From assembly GCF_003369915.1 (NCBI RefSeq), contig NC_046674.1, forward strand, positions 18,665,657-18,729,656: a stretch of DNA of 64,000 nucleotides. The letters are read 5' to 3'. This stretch comes from Drosophila miranda (lineage: Eukaryota; Arthropoda; Insecta; Diptera; Drosophilidae). Below, piece by piece: positions 1 through 11,420 of this stretch. The notes under the pieces were generated by a model. That model saw only the letters and a program-made list of their open reading frames with translations. It was not told where the DNA came from and did no database searches. Position 1 is the first letter of the stretch. Every line of letters starts with the position of its first letter. The position numbers were made by a program, and so were the translations under genes.

Positions 1-1576
1 CATCGTATAGGCGAACTTCGGCACTCGATTGCCACTGAGATACGGCAATACGAAAGATAAACTAAACTACATTATTCGACATACGATGCGATAAGAAAGA
101 GCAAAACAGAGAAAGGGATGAGGAATGAGGAATGAGGCATGAGGAACAAGGTTAAGCCAACAGAGGAGTGGACAATGGAGTGACGGGAGAAGAGTCAACA
201 TTCACATGATCCATATAACCCCAACCACATACCACATCGATGACAAAACAGATCCCAAGATGATATCAGGGGCTACGCCTCTCTCTCTCAAATGAATCAA
301 TAAAATGCAATCGCAACCTTGGCAAATGGATCGTGGAAATAGGTCCTTAATCTGTTTTAATTTTCATGCAAAACCACGTTATATATTCGGTTAAAAAAGC
401 CAATTCCCAGAAATAGTCTCATCTTCACAGAAGATTTCTTACCAGAATATTTTTGAATTTTCAGAGTTGCAGATCACCAGTTTTTTTTTGTCATGAAATC
501 CCGGAGATTTCTGGCAGATGCAAATGCAGATTTAACCAATTTTATGGACAATAGATCCTTAATTTTCTGAACAGCAGAGCATTTCTAAATTCTCAAAATG
601 TCCCGACCCGATTTGTGAGTAGAAAAACATACCTACTTGTAATTGTTTCTAAACGTATCTTAAAACGTGCTAAAACCAAATGCATATCCACATATATTCG
701 AGCAATTCTATCTTTGCTCTACAAAAAGGCTTTATTTAGACACTAATTAGCGGAGTACTTCTAACGAAGTGCTTTCGTTCGACAATTGTAAGGAAGGCGG
801 CGCTAAACGTCTACTTATGAAGTTTCCTCCCCTCTCCACACTCCACCCCCCACGCCAGCTCCTACTCGAAAGCGCCTCCCTTCGCTGAAAATCATATGAC
901 AGCCGAGAGAGCAGGCAAACCTTCCCCCAATGCCCCCAGCACTCGCCAGAGATGGCCATCCATGGAACTCTGAATGTGTTAATTAATTTCAATTAGCAAT
1001 TAACGAGCGACTCTCTCACAGAATTATTAAATACTTCAATAAATATATGTATAGCGCAAAATCGAAAATAAAAACCAACACAACAGCCATACACACTGGT
1101 AGATTTCTATGGAAATTTGTGGAGCAGCAGCAGCTGCCATAGAGATGAATGCATTAAAAATAGTGGAAATATATGTTATAGTATATATGGAAAAAAAATC
1201 TATGCCAGGGTGTTAGCTTTTGGGTTGCAATAGCAACAGCTTTTGATATACGTTACCATAACGATAGAGTCTAGGGGGAGGCAGGGGTTCTATAGCCAGG
1301 GAGGGAGAGAGAGTGAGAGAGAGAGCGAGAGAGACAGGGGGCTTCGATCCGTGTGCTGTCACAAGGTTGGATGGATAATTACAGACATGAGTGCACAGGT
1401 AAATTGCAATAAGTTGACTGCACCAACAATAGCAACAGAAATAACAACAAAAGCAACAAAAACAACAATAGCAAACAAGGAAATTGTCAGGCACGAAAAC
1501 ACAACACAAAACGACAGAAAATACGAGACTGTACTTAATTTCCATTTGTCATTTCAATGCGTTAGATGGGAATAGT

Positions 1577-1583
<7 letters not shown>

Positions 1584-1616
<33 letters not shown>
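1584..1616. repeat. (GA)n microsatellite
   Basis: Uninterrupted AG/GA dinucleotide run of about 33 bp in non-coding DNA. Confidence 0.95.
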
Positions 1617-1618
<2 letters not shown>

Positions 1619-4600
1619 CAGAGAGTGGGGGGACAGATGGACAGTAGTGCATTCAATCCATTGAAATAGTGCCTTGACTTTATTCCACCCCCCAACAGAA
1701 ACTCCAAAAAAACCAACAAACAGAGTAAATACTTCAAAGAACTGTAAAAATACTGATAGATACTAAAAATACTAAACAAAAACACTGAGTAAAACCAACA
1801 AAAATTTCGGAATTATTCTAACAAAAAATTACTTTAAAAAAGTACACACAAATAAAATACTGAATAATTCCTCAAAAATACTACAAGTGTAGAAAAAACA
1901 AAAAAAAAAAACCTTTCGCTCTCATTCACATACAACAACTGTTGGAGCTCCTCTCGGAGTTGTATAACAGTATTTAAACGTATAACAGCTGCTTGAAGCT
2001 TCATTGAATTTCGAAACAAATTTGGTATCCGAGATCCGATCCAAAATAATCAACAGAAATGGGTCAAATTTTGTTTCACTTATGGACATGGAATACACCC
2101 CTTAAAGTCGTCCCCCCGCCCCCCTTTCAATCCCGCCCCATCAATCTAATTGTTGCTGTTATTGAAAGCGCGATTTTATTCAATTTTTATTAGCTAGCAA
2201 CAGCAGCAGTAGCGCGGGCAGCGCCAGCGGCAGCAGATGCAAACAGCAGAGGCAGCGTCTGAGGGGCACACACATAGGCTGGCTGGCTGGGTGCCTCTAT
2301 TCTCTATGAGTAATTTAAGCTTCGATCCGAGAGATCTATCTATGTGCAAACACGATATGGGGGCGCTTTTAATTGAGAGAATCAACAGCAAGTGAAAAGT
2401 GAACAAACAATCGAGTTTCATGGTACATTTGGGAATCAAAACAGAAACGCGTTCGTTGACCACAAAACAATTATCACAAGACTTAGGAAATACATAGATC
2501 TATCATGTATTTGTTTTTCACAAATGTATCTCATAGGCCCATGCACCACCCTCGCTCTTGCCGCCCTTTCCACGCTTTAAGCGAGTACAGATATATGAAA
2601 TTGTTGATTAGTTGTTAATCAGTCACTGACTGACGACTCACACCATCGAAATAAAAAAAGAAAGAAAGGGTTTCCATTTCGCTGGTCGAAGCTTTTGATA
2701 CCCTTCTTGACATTCGTTATGCACGGTATGTATCTATGTATGAGTCATATGGCTAGATCTCTTGATTGTACCCTCTTTCCCTTAGGAATGAGTCACAGAA
2801 GACAGGGCACAGATAGGCATATACAACTTGGGTATTCTTCTTTTCAGTAGTTCAGTATTCTAGGCTTTGCTAGTATTTTTTGCGGTATTTCTAGTTTGGT
2901 TAACACTTATTATTTGTTAGTATTTTTCTTATTATGTTTCAGTATTTTTTGAAAAACTTTTAAGTACCTTTTTATGGTATTTTCTCGTATATCTCCTGTA
3001 AAAATTAACTCAAATTAGGGCAACAATTCTCCGATTCTCACGTGCTCATTAACCACAGCCCCAGATAATCATTGTTCGTCGAATCAACTCCTTTTCGCAT
3101 TCAAAGAAATGTTTATTGTAGTATTGATACCCAATGAATCTTTCGTCTTTTACAGAGCTGTGTGGAAAAATCATCATACCCCATGCAACAGGGTACACGA
3201 AAAACAAACCAAAGTCCGTCGAAAGTTGGGTTAAGCGTGGAAACAAAGGAATGCCACATAGCGGAGCAAAATTCCGAGATATATAGTATATGCAAACATA
3301 TGAATATGATATGTGTAAGCGGTACAATTGTATGTGGGGCATGTGGAAGAGGAGTGAGCACCGGATGGAAAATGGAGGAGGAGTGGGAAAGTTTCGTAAG
3401 CGGCCAAGATGGCGCTGTCTGCGTAACGAACGATTCGACTATGCTATTGATTCGCATGGCAGTAGCCCTGCTGCTCTTTATCGCAGGGTACTCTATTATT
3501 ATGCGGGATTCTCAGTACTCAATTCGCTGCCGTTGCTAAAGCTGCCCCTGATTACTAATCTACAACATAGGAAAGCCCTGCCCCTAGCAACAGGGGAAAC
3601 CAAAAGCCAAAAGCAGAGACACCCTGTAGCCAGTAGCCTGTAGCTTTTCTTTGGCTATTGTTTTGTTGCCACCGCAATTCAATTGAAATCATTTATGTCA
3701 ATTTACAATAAATAATACCCAAAGAATACAGAGAGAATACCGACACTTTATCTCTCTCTCTCTCGCTCAATAAATGAAATTGCGAGTGCAAGTGCGATTG
3801 CGAGAGTGAAAATTGCATAATTGTACAACGAATGAGCGACCTTCGCCTTCGCTTTTGCCGGCAGCCAAAGCACTACCATCACCATCGCCATCACCATCAC
3901 CATGACCATCACCAGAAAAGGGCAAAAACAAACTATAAAGTTAATCGGAGAAAATGGTATGCTATCGGGGGTATTATGTACGAAAGCGGGAGATGTCATA
4001 AAGGGAGTCAAGGCGGCGGGAGGGGGCGTTGCATCGACTGAGCGAGAGCTAAGGTGAAGTGACATTTGAGCGACAGAGGGCAGAGCAGTTCCAAGGACAC
4101 GCTGGTCTCTTGTAATGTACGAGTGTATCCTTTCATCAGCCAGCAACCTGTCACGCACAGTCCTGACAGTCACCCACTTCTGCTCAACTCCCACATCATT
4201 AACATATAAATGCGTAGAACGTTGAGCGTGGAGCGCAGCTCCATTCAGCCATGGGCTAGATACAAATGTATCTGTCAGACAGAGGCCAGGCTCGAGCGGC
4301 TCAAACGCGTTGCATACTAAGCTACGAGCAACAAGTACGGAACGCCAGAGAACAAGGTAAAACAAGTCACAGTCACAGTCGCAGCCACAGCCACAGTCCC
4401 AGCCGCCGACGCGCGCGACACAAACTGCGTCATCCATGCTAGGTATATACGTATCTATGAGATGTATCAGTGCCCGTGCACATGTATCCGACAGATATGT
4501 ACATCCCGAATGAACGAACAAGCATATGTAAGAGCCAAAGAGACAAAAAGGCAAAAAAAGGCGAAAGAAAAGCTGAAAAGCTGAACGGCGTAAAAAACGA

Positions 4601-5691
4601 AACAAAGCACATTGACTGCACACAACGCCTCGTATGCGCAATTTTCATTTTCATTAACAAAGAAAGTGCCCCGCTATACCCCAGCACTCCCCGCCCGCCA
4701 CTGTTTGGGAGGGGGGAGGACACACAGAGAGGAAAGCGCTGGAATAGGAGGTGTTCAGGGGGCGGTAGCATGCCTTTTATTGAACTTCCCATAGTCATCA
4801 CCGTGGCCGTCGCTTGGTTCATTCAACCTTTTTACTGGAATAAAAAAAATGCCACAAGATGTGGCAAGAGAAGGAAGCTGCTTCTCTCTCCTTCCCTGTT
4901 CTAGCTGTTCTATCTGTGAGACCTTCTGCCCCAAGGATTGTCACGGATGGTTGTGCTGCCATCATTCATTCCGAACATCTGTAATATATAGTCCCCCATC
5001 GCTTACCCTCCTGCCCGGCTGGCCCTTGGCTGCTTCGGCTTCTGCCCATTGATTGCGCCTCCGTCCTGCCACCTCTAGAATGTTCTGTGTTTTGGCCCCA
5101 TTCCCAGAGTGTGGGAATGCACCCAGCATTCTTGTCAAATGGTGCAACTAATTTAAAGACACCTGCTGCCGCATGTGGGGGCGTGTCACCTGAATTCCTC
5201 CACTCTCTCCCCCTTCCCTTCTCCTTCCGGCAAAGCGTGCCACGCGTAGGACTAAGCCATGTCCTGGCTGTACGTTTTGCATTTCATGTTCCATGCATTT
5301 ATAATTTAATCCTATTTACCAGGAGGCACACGCGCTGTTGCTGTGGCTGTTGCTGTGGCTGTTGCTGTGGCATTACAGTTTTGCTCTGCGTCCGCCTCCT
5401 GCCGTATTATATTTCCCGTTGAGGGGATCTTATGCACGCGCCTTTCACTAAACAGCAATTTCCTTTGCACAGCAGAAAGATTCAAGCAAAATGTGGAGGC
5501 GTTGGCCATTTGAGCTCTTCTAATGCGCTAATCATAGAGGAAGCTTGCAATTCAACTTATGCCACAAAAAGGGAGGCAGGCACAAACTTAAGGGAGGGGC
5601 AGGGCAGGAGTCATAGGCACCGGGCAATGCCAGGAAGAGGCATTTATAGCGCCCTCTGGCGTTGACCCACAATATCGAGTACATGCCCCCA

Positions 5692-5692
<1 letters not shown>

Positions 5693-5724
<32 letters not shown>
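5693..5724. repeat. (GT)n microsatellite
   Basis: Uninterrupted TG dinucleotide run of about 32 bp, followed directly by GCGCGC. Confidence 0.95.
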
Positions 5725-5729
<5 letters not shown>

Positions 5730-6324
5730 CCTTAATAGTGCACATGTATGTGTGTTTGTGACATGGAATTTTTATGAATGACATTGACCGACCAACAACC
5801 AACCAAAGGAAGACATATAGACCGACCGTGCTTGTACACTTCTTAAGCCACCCTTTGAGCGAGCCCCCCTCTCTTTCTCTTCTGCTCTCTCACTCTCGCT
5901 GCTCTCAGCGGCACATCGGCACAGCGCCATTCCGCCTCAAGAATCTCTTAAGAAGAACAAAAAAAACACACAAAAGTGGTCTACGTCTACGACCATAGCA
6001 CATGGCACCACCGACAACAAAGTACAACACAAAAAAACTGTTATAAACCAGAAACCAAAGCACATTTTTGTACGATTTTTATGGCCTGGCAACAAACGCG
6101 TGACGCAGAAATGAAGGGCTGAAATATTGTGAGATACTCGAGGAGGGGCAAAACCGGCGGCGGTGGCGGGGGCTTATCGTGGTCTCCGTGTCAAATGCAG
6201 TTTATAGGTGGAAAAACGTTAAGATAATGTACGGATTATACAATCTTCGCACTCGAATGGTAGTTTTGTCGGCGCCTAAAAGGCGGCATACGAAAAACCG
6301 ATTCTCACACACGCACAACCCCAT

Positions 6325-6350
6325 ACACACACACACACACACACACACAC
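6325..6350. repeat. (CA)n microsatellite
   Basis: CA dinucleotide run of about 26 bp with further imperfect CA on both sides. Confidence 0.95.
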
Positions 6351-8657
6351 CCACACACAGATGCGTAGGATTGAAAAGTAAAAGTCTTTTGGAGTCGGTC
6401 GGAAAGAAAGGTTAACCTTTAACCTAAATCGCAACTAAAGAGCGCAACAGTTTCTCGTGCGCTCTTTGCTTCGGGGCATACGCTCCTCTGTCATATGAAA
6501 GAACTGTTATACAGGCCGTTTGGTCGCCATGTGGCGCGCCAGCGGCTACCGGTTTTTCAGGCTTTCCCTCGGCAACAGAAACAACAATTCAGAAAATCCC
6601 ACCCCTTTAGACGATAGATTGGTAGGGGGTTGGTTTGCCCAAATCTCTGTGTGAGAATTCCTCCTCGATTGTGTTCTCTGCTCGACTCTCTGCTGTTCAA
6701 TCAGCTGTTCAGTTCAGGCTGTACGAGAACCAAACCAAACCAAATCAAACGCAACGGCAACCCTTGCAAAGCCAAAGGCACATCATATACCTGCAAAGCC
6801 AAAGAGAGCTACAGCTAGCATTCACCTGAGAGAGAGAGGGAGCGATAGAGAGAGCTTCCTCCACATGGCGGCTCGTGAGAGTGGAGCTTGCGCTCTGTGA
6901 GCTTGAACTTCAAATGCATTCTAACACCGAGAGACAGAACGAGAGAGAGAGAGACATTCAATTTTCGCATTTGTATTTTTTGTTTTATGCTGTTTTTACA
7001 ACGTTTTTCAAATTGTCTTTGTTGCTGCTACTGCTACTGCTGGTGCTGGTGCTGCTGCTGCTGCGAGCTTTGTATATCGTATAACAGTGGCAGTGGCACT
7101 GTCACCACTGCTGCTGCTGCTGCTGCTGCCGCCCCTTGGCTTTTGGTTACGTCGAATTTTCATTCCGCAGCGAACGGCGCAGCAGTCAAGAACAGAACGT
7201 GGAACATTGACGGAGAGACAGAGACGCGGAGCGACGTGTGTTCTGTGTTCCTTATTATTTTTGTTGGCATCTCTCTATATATCTCCACCGCCAGCGCCAG
7301 CACCAGCACCACCACCACCCTCCTCCTACCCCCACTCGTCTCAAGCGGGCAGCACAAAGAAAAAGTCAAAATTATTTGAATTGAAAATTGCAACAAAAAC
7401 CAAACAACAACAGCTGGGGGTTTGGTTCGAGGCGGAAAATGCAAATGCAGCTGAAAGTGTCCGGACGCGTGAATGTTGTGTGTTGACGATGAGAACCACG
7501 TAAGCTCGGCGTGAGTGTCCCGTCGCCCTCACCCCTACTCCCCCCCTCCGCCCCTCACCAGTGCCGCGTGTGGTGTGGTTCTTCTGTGCTTCACCGCCGC
7601 TCCGACATTTATCGATCACAACGCCGCTTCTTCCGTTAGGCGGAGGACGTTCTTTAAACCAATACTTAATGCTCAACGAAACTCAAAGACACCAATAAAT
7701 TATACAATTGCAGTGGCAGTGGCAGTGGCTATTACGACGTACAGCGCTACGTACCTATCCTATCATCGAGAGTACCGTACGTACGTACACGTACAGCACC
7801 CCCGAAAAACCATCAGTGCCGAAAAGCACATGAACTAGAAGCAGAAGCAGAAGCAAAGGCAAAGAAATAACCAAATTAAAAGCAAAGACAGAAGGCAGCA
7901 GAAAGAGAAAAGCAAAGAACAAAAAAAGAAAGAAAAAAAGTGCAAAGTAAGGGAAATCTCGAGAAGGAAGGAAGCTGAAGCTACTACCAAAACAAAACAT
8001 TCTGCCGTGACCTCAGCGATGCAGCTGCAAGTGCAACGGTAAAACAGAAGTAAACCAATAATAAAGCAAACAACAAGATATAGAAGCAAAAGCACAGCAC
8101 AAAACGTGACAAATTGCAAATACAAAAAACAACTTAAAAATCCGCATAAATAAATATTCGAAAATATTTGAAAATCTAGAAAAAATATTCCGATTCTCAA
8201 TAGAAGCACAAGCACAACGCGTGACTTGAGATAGTTTTTAAAAGATTTAAAAGTATTAACTAATTTTTAGTGTAAAGCTCAAAGTGCACATAGACCGAGA
8301 AGCGACGCGAACAGCAGCAGAAGCAGAGACCTTATAGATATTTTGAATATATGCACACGGCCTACGCCTATCTATCGCTAATAAATAAATAAATTTATTT
8401 ATCAAAAGTAAATGAAAGCAAAAACAAAACTCAATAACAATTGACAAAAACAACAGCCAGCAAGCCAGCCAGCCAGCACACACACACATAACGGCGCATG
8501 CAGTCGCAGTAAGAGCCAGAGAGAGAGGGAGTGAGAGTAGAGCCCAATATTAGAAAAGAGCGAGTGCAAAAGCTTGGGAGAGGGAGAGAACAGTGGCAAA
8601 ACGCTTGCTGCTGCTTGCTGTCCGAGGGGGTGAGCCAGAGAGCTACAGAACGATAGC

Positions 8658-8659
<2 letters not shown>

Positions 8660-8690
<31 letters not shown>
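8660..8690. repeat. (GA)n microsatellite near the transporter start codon
   Basis: AG/GA dinucleotide run of about 31 bp some 280 bp upstream of the transporter start codon, so probably in its 5' leader or promoter. GA runs in fly promoters can bind GAGA factor or CLAMP; that role is an inference here. Confidence 0.9.
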
Positions 8691-8691
<1 letters not shown>

Positions 8692-8966
8692 AGCAGACAA
8701 GATAAAAACACAGTCAACGTCGGCAACGAAATTCTCGACATCGAAATCGACGTCGACATTCGGCATCGGCATCGGCACAGGCATCGCAGTCGAAAACGGG
8801 AACGGGAACGGGAACAGACGAGGCGCGGGCGCACACACTTCTTCCTCCTCGCGTGTTGCTTCTCCAACCATTCTCTCCTTGCACTTGCACTCTTTCCTTT
8901 CACTCCGTCGCGTGTGCGTGTGCGTGTGCATTAACGGAATAAACGCATCAGAAGTACCGCTTCAGC

Positions 8967-11420
8967 ATGTTGGATACCAATGGCGGAAGTAATACCGCGG
9001 TGTCGGGCAACTCTGCGGCACGCCTGCGCAAATTCGATAGGACGGACAGCGAGCTGGCCTGCGAGGAGGCGGCCCGCTTGACCGCCGAGCAGAACGACAG
9101 TCCAGAGGACGAGAACGACGAGGAGAACGAGGATGAGGACGATGAGAGCGAGTATGGGGAGCTGCCGCCACCGCCGGACGGTGGCTATGGCTGGGTCATC
9201 TGCTTTGCCAGCTTCATGTGCAACATGATCGTCGACGGCATTGCCTACACTTTCGGCATCTTCCTGGAGGAATTTGTGGCCTACTTTCACGAGGGCAAGG
9301 GCACCGTGGCCTGGGTGGGGAGTCTCCTCTCCGGGGTGTACCTTAGTGCCGGACCCATCGTCTCGGCGCTGGCCAATAAATACGGCTGTCGAGCGGTGTG
9401 CATCGCTGGGAGCATCATTGCCTGCATCGCCTTTGTTTTGAGCACTTTCAGCAATTCAGTGAGCATGCTGATGGCCACCTATGGATTCCTGGGAGGATTC
9501 GGCTTTGGAATGATCTACCTCCCGGCGGTGGTGGCCGTGGGCTACTACTTTGAGACGAAGCGTTCGCTGGCCACGGGCATTGCGGTGTGTGGCTCTGGGT
9601 TCGGCACCTTTGCCTTTGCCCCACTCGCCACGTACCTGCTGGAGGAGTATGGCTGGAAGAATGCCATCCTCATCTTTGCCGGCCTCATCCTCAATTGCGC
9701 CATCTTTGGCGCCATGATGCGACCCCTCACGTACCCCAAGAAGAAGAAGGTGAAGCCCCTGATGCAGCGCATGTACGAGGAGAAGCAGCTGCAGCTGGAG
9801 CGTGGCTCGTTCGCGGGTTCGCATTTCATGGTCCAGCTGCCGGATGGCACCATGGAGCGGAAACTCAAGATGCCCCTCAACGCAGACCCTGGCGTCCATT
9901 CGAGCCTCAACCTGGAGCTGATGGCCCAACAGGCGGGCGGCCTGCATCCCGTTTCGACGCTACCAACCATCACCGAGTCCAAGGTGGTTGATGTGCACCA
10001 CAATGGAAGCGGCGCCCAGTCCCCGCCCAATGCCGACAGCAATGGACAGCTCTCTGCCGGTGGCCGCGGGGGTCGTCGGCCGCATCGCAGCTCCGAGTCG
10101 GATCACAGTCCGTACCACTCGCAGGATGGCGGACCCATGACCAGGAACGCCTCGCAGCCCGCCTTTCTGGCCAGCGACCATCAGGGTCTGCCCAAGAACG
10201 GTTCAGTGCCTTCATTCAATCGCGTGCGCAAGACCTCGGCATCGGAGCGCTTTCAACCCTCGCTGGCGGCCATCAGAGCCTCGTCCCGCCACGATCTGGA
10301 GGCGGGAACTGGCGGAGATTTCACCACCTCAAAGATGTCGCTCTCCCAGCGGCAGGGCAGCAGTGGGAGCGGCAAAATGGTGCGACCCATGTCCCGCAAG
10401 GACATCTTTTACTCGGGCTCTGTCACGAACCTACCGCAGTATCAGTCGCAGAAGTCCCTGGCTGGCTATCGAAACTCTGTTCTGTCCCTCACCAAGTACG
10501 AGAAGAGCATGCAGAGTGTCCACAAGTTGGATCCCCTGCAGGACGCCGAGAAGCATCGCGAGGAGTACGACCTGTGCCCGTGTCTGGGCATCCCCGATTC
10601 GGTCAAATCCGTGGTGAACACCATGCTGGACGTGAGCCTGCTCAAGGATCCCGTATTCATGCTGATTGGAGTGTCGAATATCTTTGGCATGGCCGGACTG
10701 TACGTGCCCTTTGTGTATCTGGTGGATGCGGCCAAGGAGCACGACATACCCAAGAGCGATGCCGCCATGCTGCTGTCCATCATTGGCATCACCAATACAG
10801 TGGGTCGCGTGTTCTGCGGCTGGGTGGCGGATCTGCCGCAAGTCAACTCATTGCTGCTGAACAACTGCTGCCTCCTGGTGTCGACCATCGCCGTGACCCT
10901 CACCCCCCTGTGCTATAGCTACTCGGCGTACATCACGATGTCGATATTCTTTGGCCTCGCCATCTCCGGCTACATCTCGCTAACGTCAATTATCCTGGTC
11001 GATCTGCTCGGCCTGGACAAGCTCACCAATGCCTTCGGCCTGCTCATCCTGTTCAGGGGATTCGCTGCTCTGATCGGCACCCCTCTGGCCGGCGCCATCT
11101 ACGACATAACGCACACGTACGATCTGCCCTTCTACATGGCTGGCGCTCTGTTTGCCATCTCGACGGTCACCAGCTTTTTGGCCCCCTGCCTGAAGCGATG
11201 CAGCCCCTCGGATGAGACGCCCGTCCATGTCGAGACCCTCACGCCCATCGATGAGGAGCAGGATGAGGAGGCGGAGGATGACGAGGATCAACCCATCACC
11301 ATGGTGCCCAAGATCATCAAAACTCTGGCCAGTCCGCAGCAGGAGGAGCCGCCACAGCCGATGTTCCCGCAACAACAGAAGAAGGCCCCAGCAGCAACGA
11401 CATCGGAATCAAAGCTCTAA
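8967..11420 (+). CDS. SLC16-like monocarboxylate transporter (MFS)
   Basis: Single-exon frame of 817 residues. It should be a plasma-membrane, proton-coupled carrier of lactate, pyruvate or related monocarboxylates, by family knowledge; the substrate is not shown by sequence. An acidic N-terminal tail (residues ~40-65, rich in D and E) precedes the SLC16 signature PPPPDGGYGW at ~67-76, which starts TM1. TM1-6 run to about 250, followed by the basic KKKKVKP and a long polar loop of about 300 residues rich in S, G and H. TM7-12 occupy about 560-742, and the C-tail is acidic then Q/P-rich. The start codon was chosen because it is the first in-frame ATG and leads straight into the family architecture. 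AATAAA at 12327-12332 and 13130-13135 are candidate polyadenylation signals. From synteny with dpr20 and Cep290 it may be the D. melanogaster CG13907 orthologue; that name is recalled, not tested. Confidence 0.9.
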   Translation: MLDTNGGSNTAVSGNSAARLRKFDRTDSELACEEAARLTAEQNDSPEDENDEENEDEDDESEYGELPPPPDGGYGWVICFASFMCNMIVDGIAYTFGIFLEEFVAYFHEGKGTVAWVGSLLSGVYLSAGPIVSALANKYGCRAVCIAGSIIACIAFVLSTFSNSVSMLMATYGFLGGFGFGMIYLPAVVAVGYYFETKRSLATGIAVCGSGFGTFAFAPLATYLLEEYGWKNAILIFAGLILNCAIFGAMMRPLTYPKKKKVKPLMQRMYEEKQLQLERGSFAGSHFMVQLPDGTMERKLKMPLNADPGVHSSLNLELMAQQAGGLHPVSTLPTITESKVVDVHHNGSGAQSPPNADSNGQLSAGGRGGRRPHRSSESDHSPYHSQDGGPMTRNASQPAFLASDHQGLPKNGSVPSFNRVRKTSASERFQPSLAAIRASSRHDLEAGTGGDFTTSKMSLSQRQGSSGSGKMVRPMSRKDIFYSGSVTNLPQYQSQKSLAGYRNSVLSLTKYEKSMQSVHKLDPLQDAEKHREEYDLCPCLGIPDSVKSVVNTMLDVSLLKDPVFMLIGVSNIFGMAGLYVPFVYLVDAAKEHDIPKSDAAMLLSIIGITNTVGRVFCGWVADLPQVNSLLLNNCCLLVSTIAVTLTPLCYSYSAYITMSIFFGLAISGYISLTSIILVDLLGLDKLTNAFGLLILFRGFAALIGTPLAGAIYDITHTYDLPFYMAGALFAISTVTSFLAPCLKRCSPSDETPVHVETLTPIDEEQDEEAEDDEDQPITMVPKIIKTLASPQQEEPPQPMFPQQQKKAPAATTSESKL

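Larger units (their letters stand above)
1..8966. other. Non-coding, simple-sequence-rich DNA upstream of the transporter gene
   Basis: No coding exon is supported here; open frames are short or of low complexity. The stretch holds GA runs (1584-1616, 8660-8690), a GT run (5693-5724), a CA run (6325-6350), CTG/CAG-rich patches near 7025-7130, and A-rich DNA from about 7840 to 8460. The last 2 kb or so probably include the 5' untranslated region and promoter of the transporter. CAC|GTAAGC at 7498-7506 could be a leader-exon donor, but no transcription start can be fixed. AGTATTTTT-type sites cluster at 1690-1900 and 2840-2990. Confidence 0.6.

Noticed and set aside
3748-4641. 297-codon minus-strand frame in non-coding DNA
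   Set aside because: It is long for chance, but does not begin with ATG, ends in GA-repeat-encoded R-E-R-E-R-E-R, contains CAT-repeat-encoded V-M-V-M and C-G-C-D tracts, and shows no family likeness. Best seen as a low-complexity frame.
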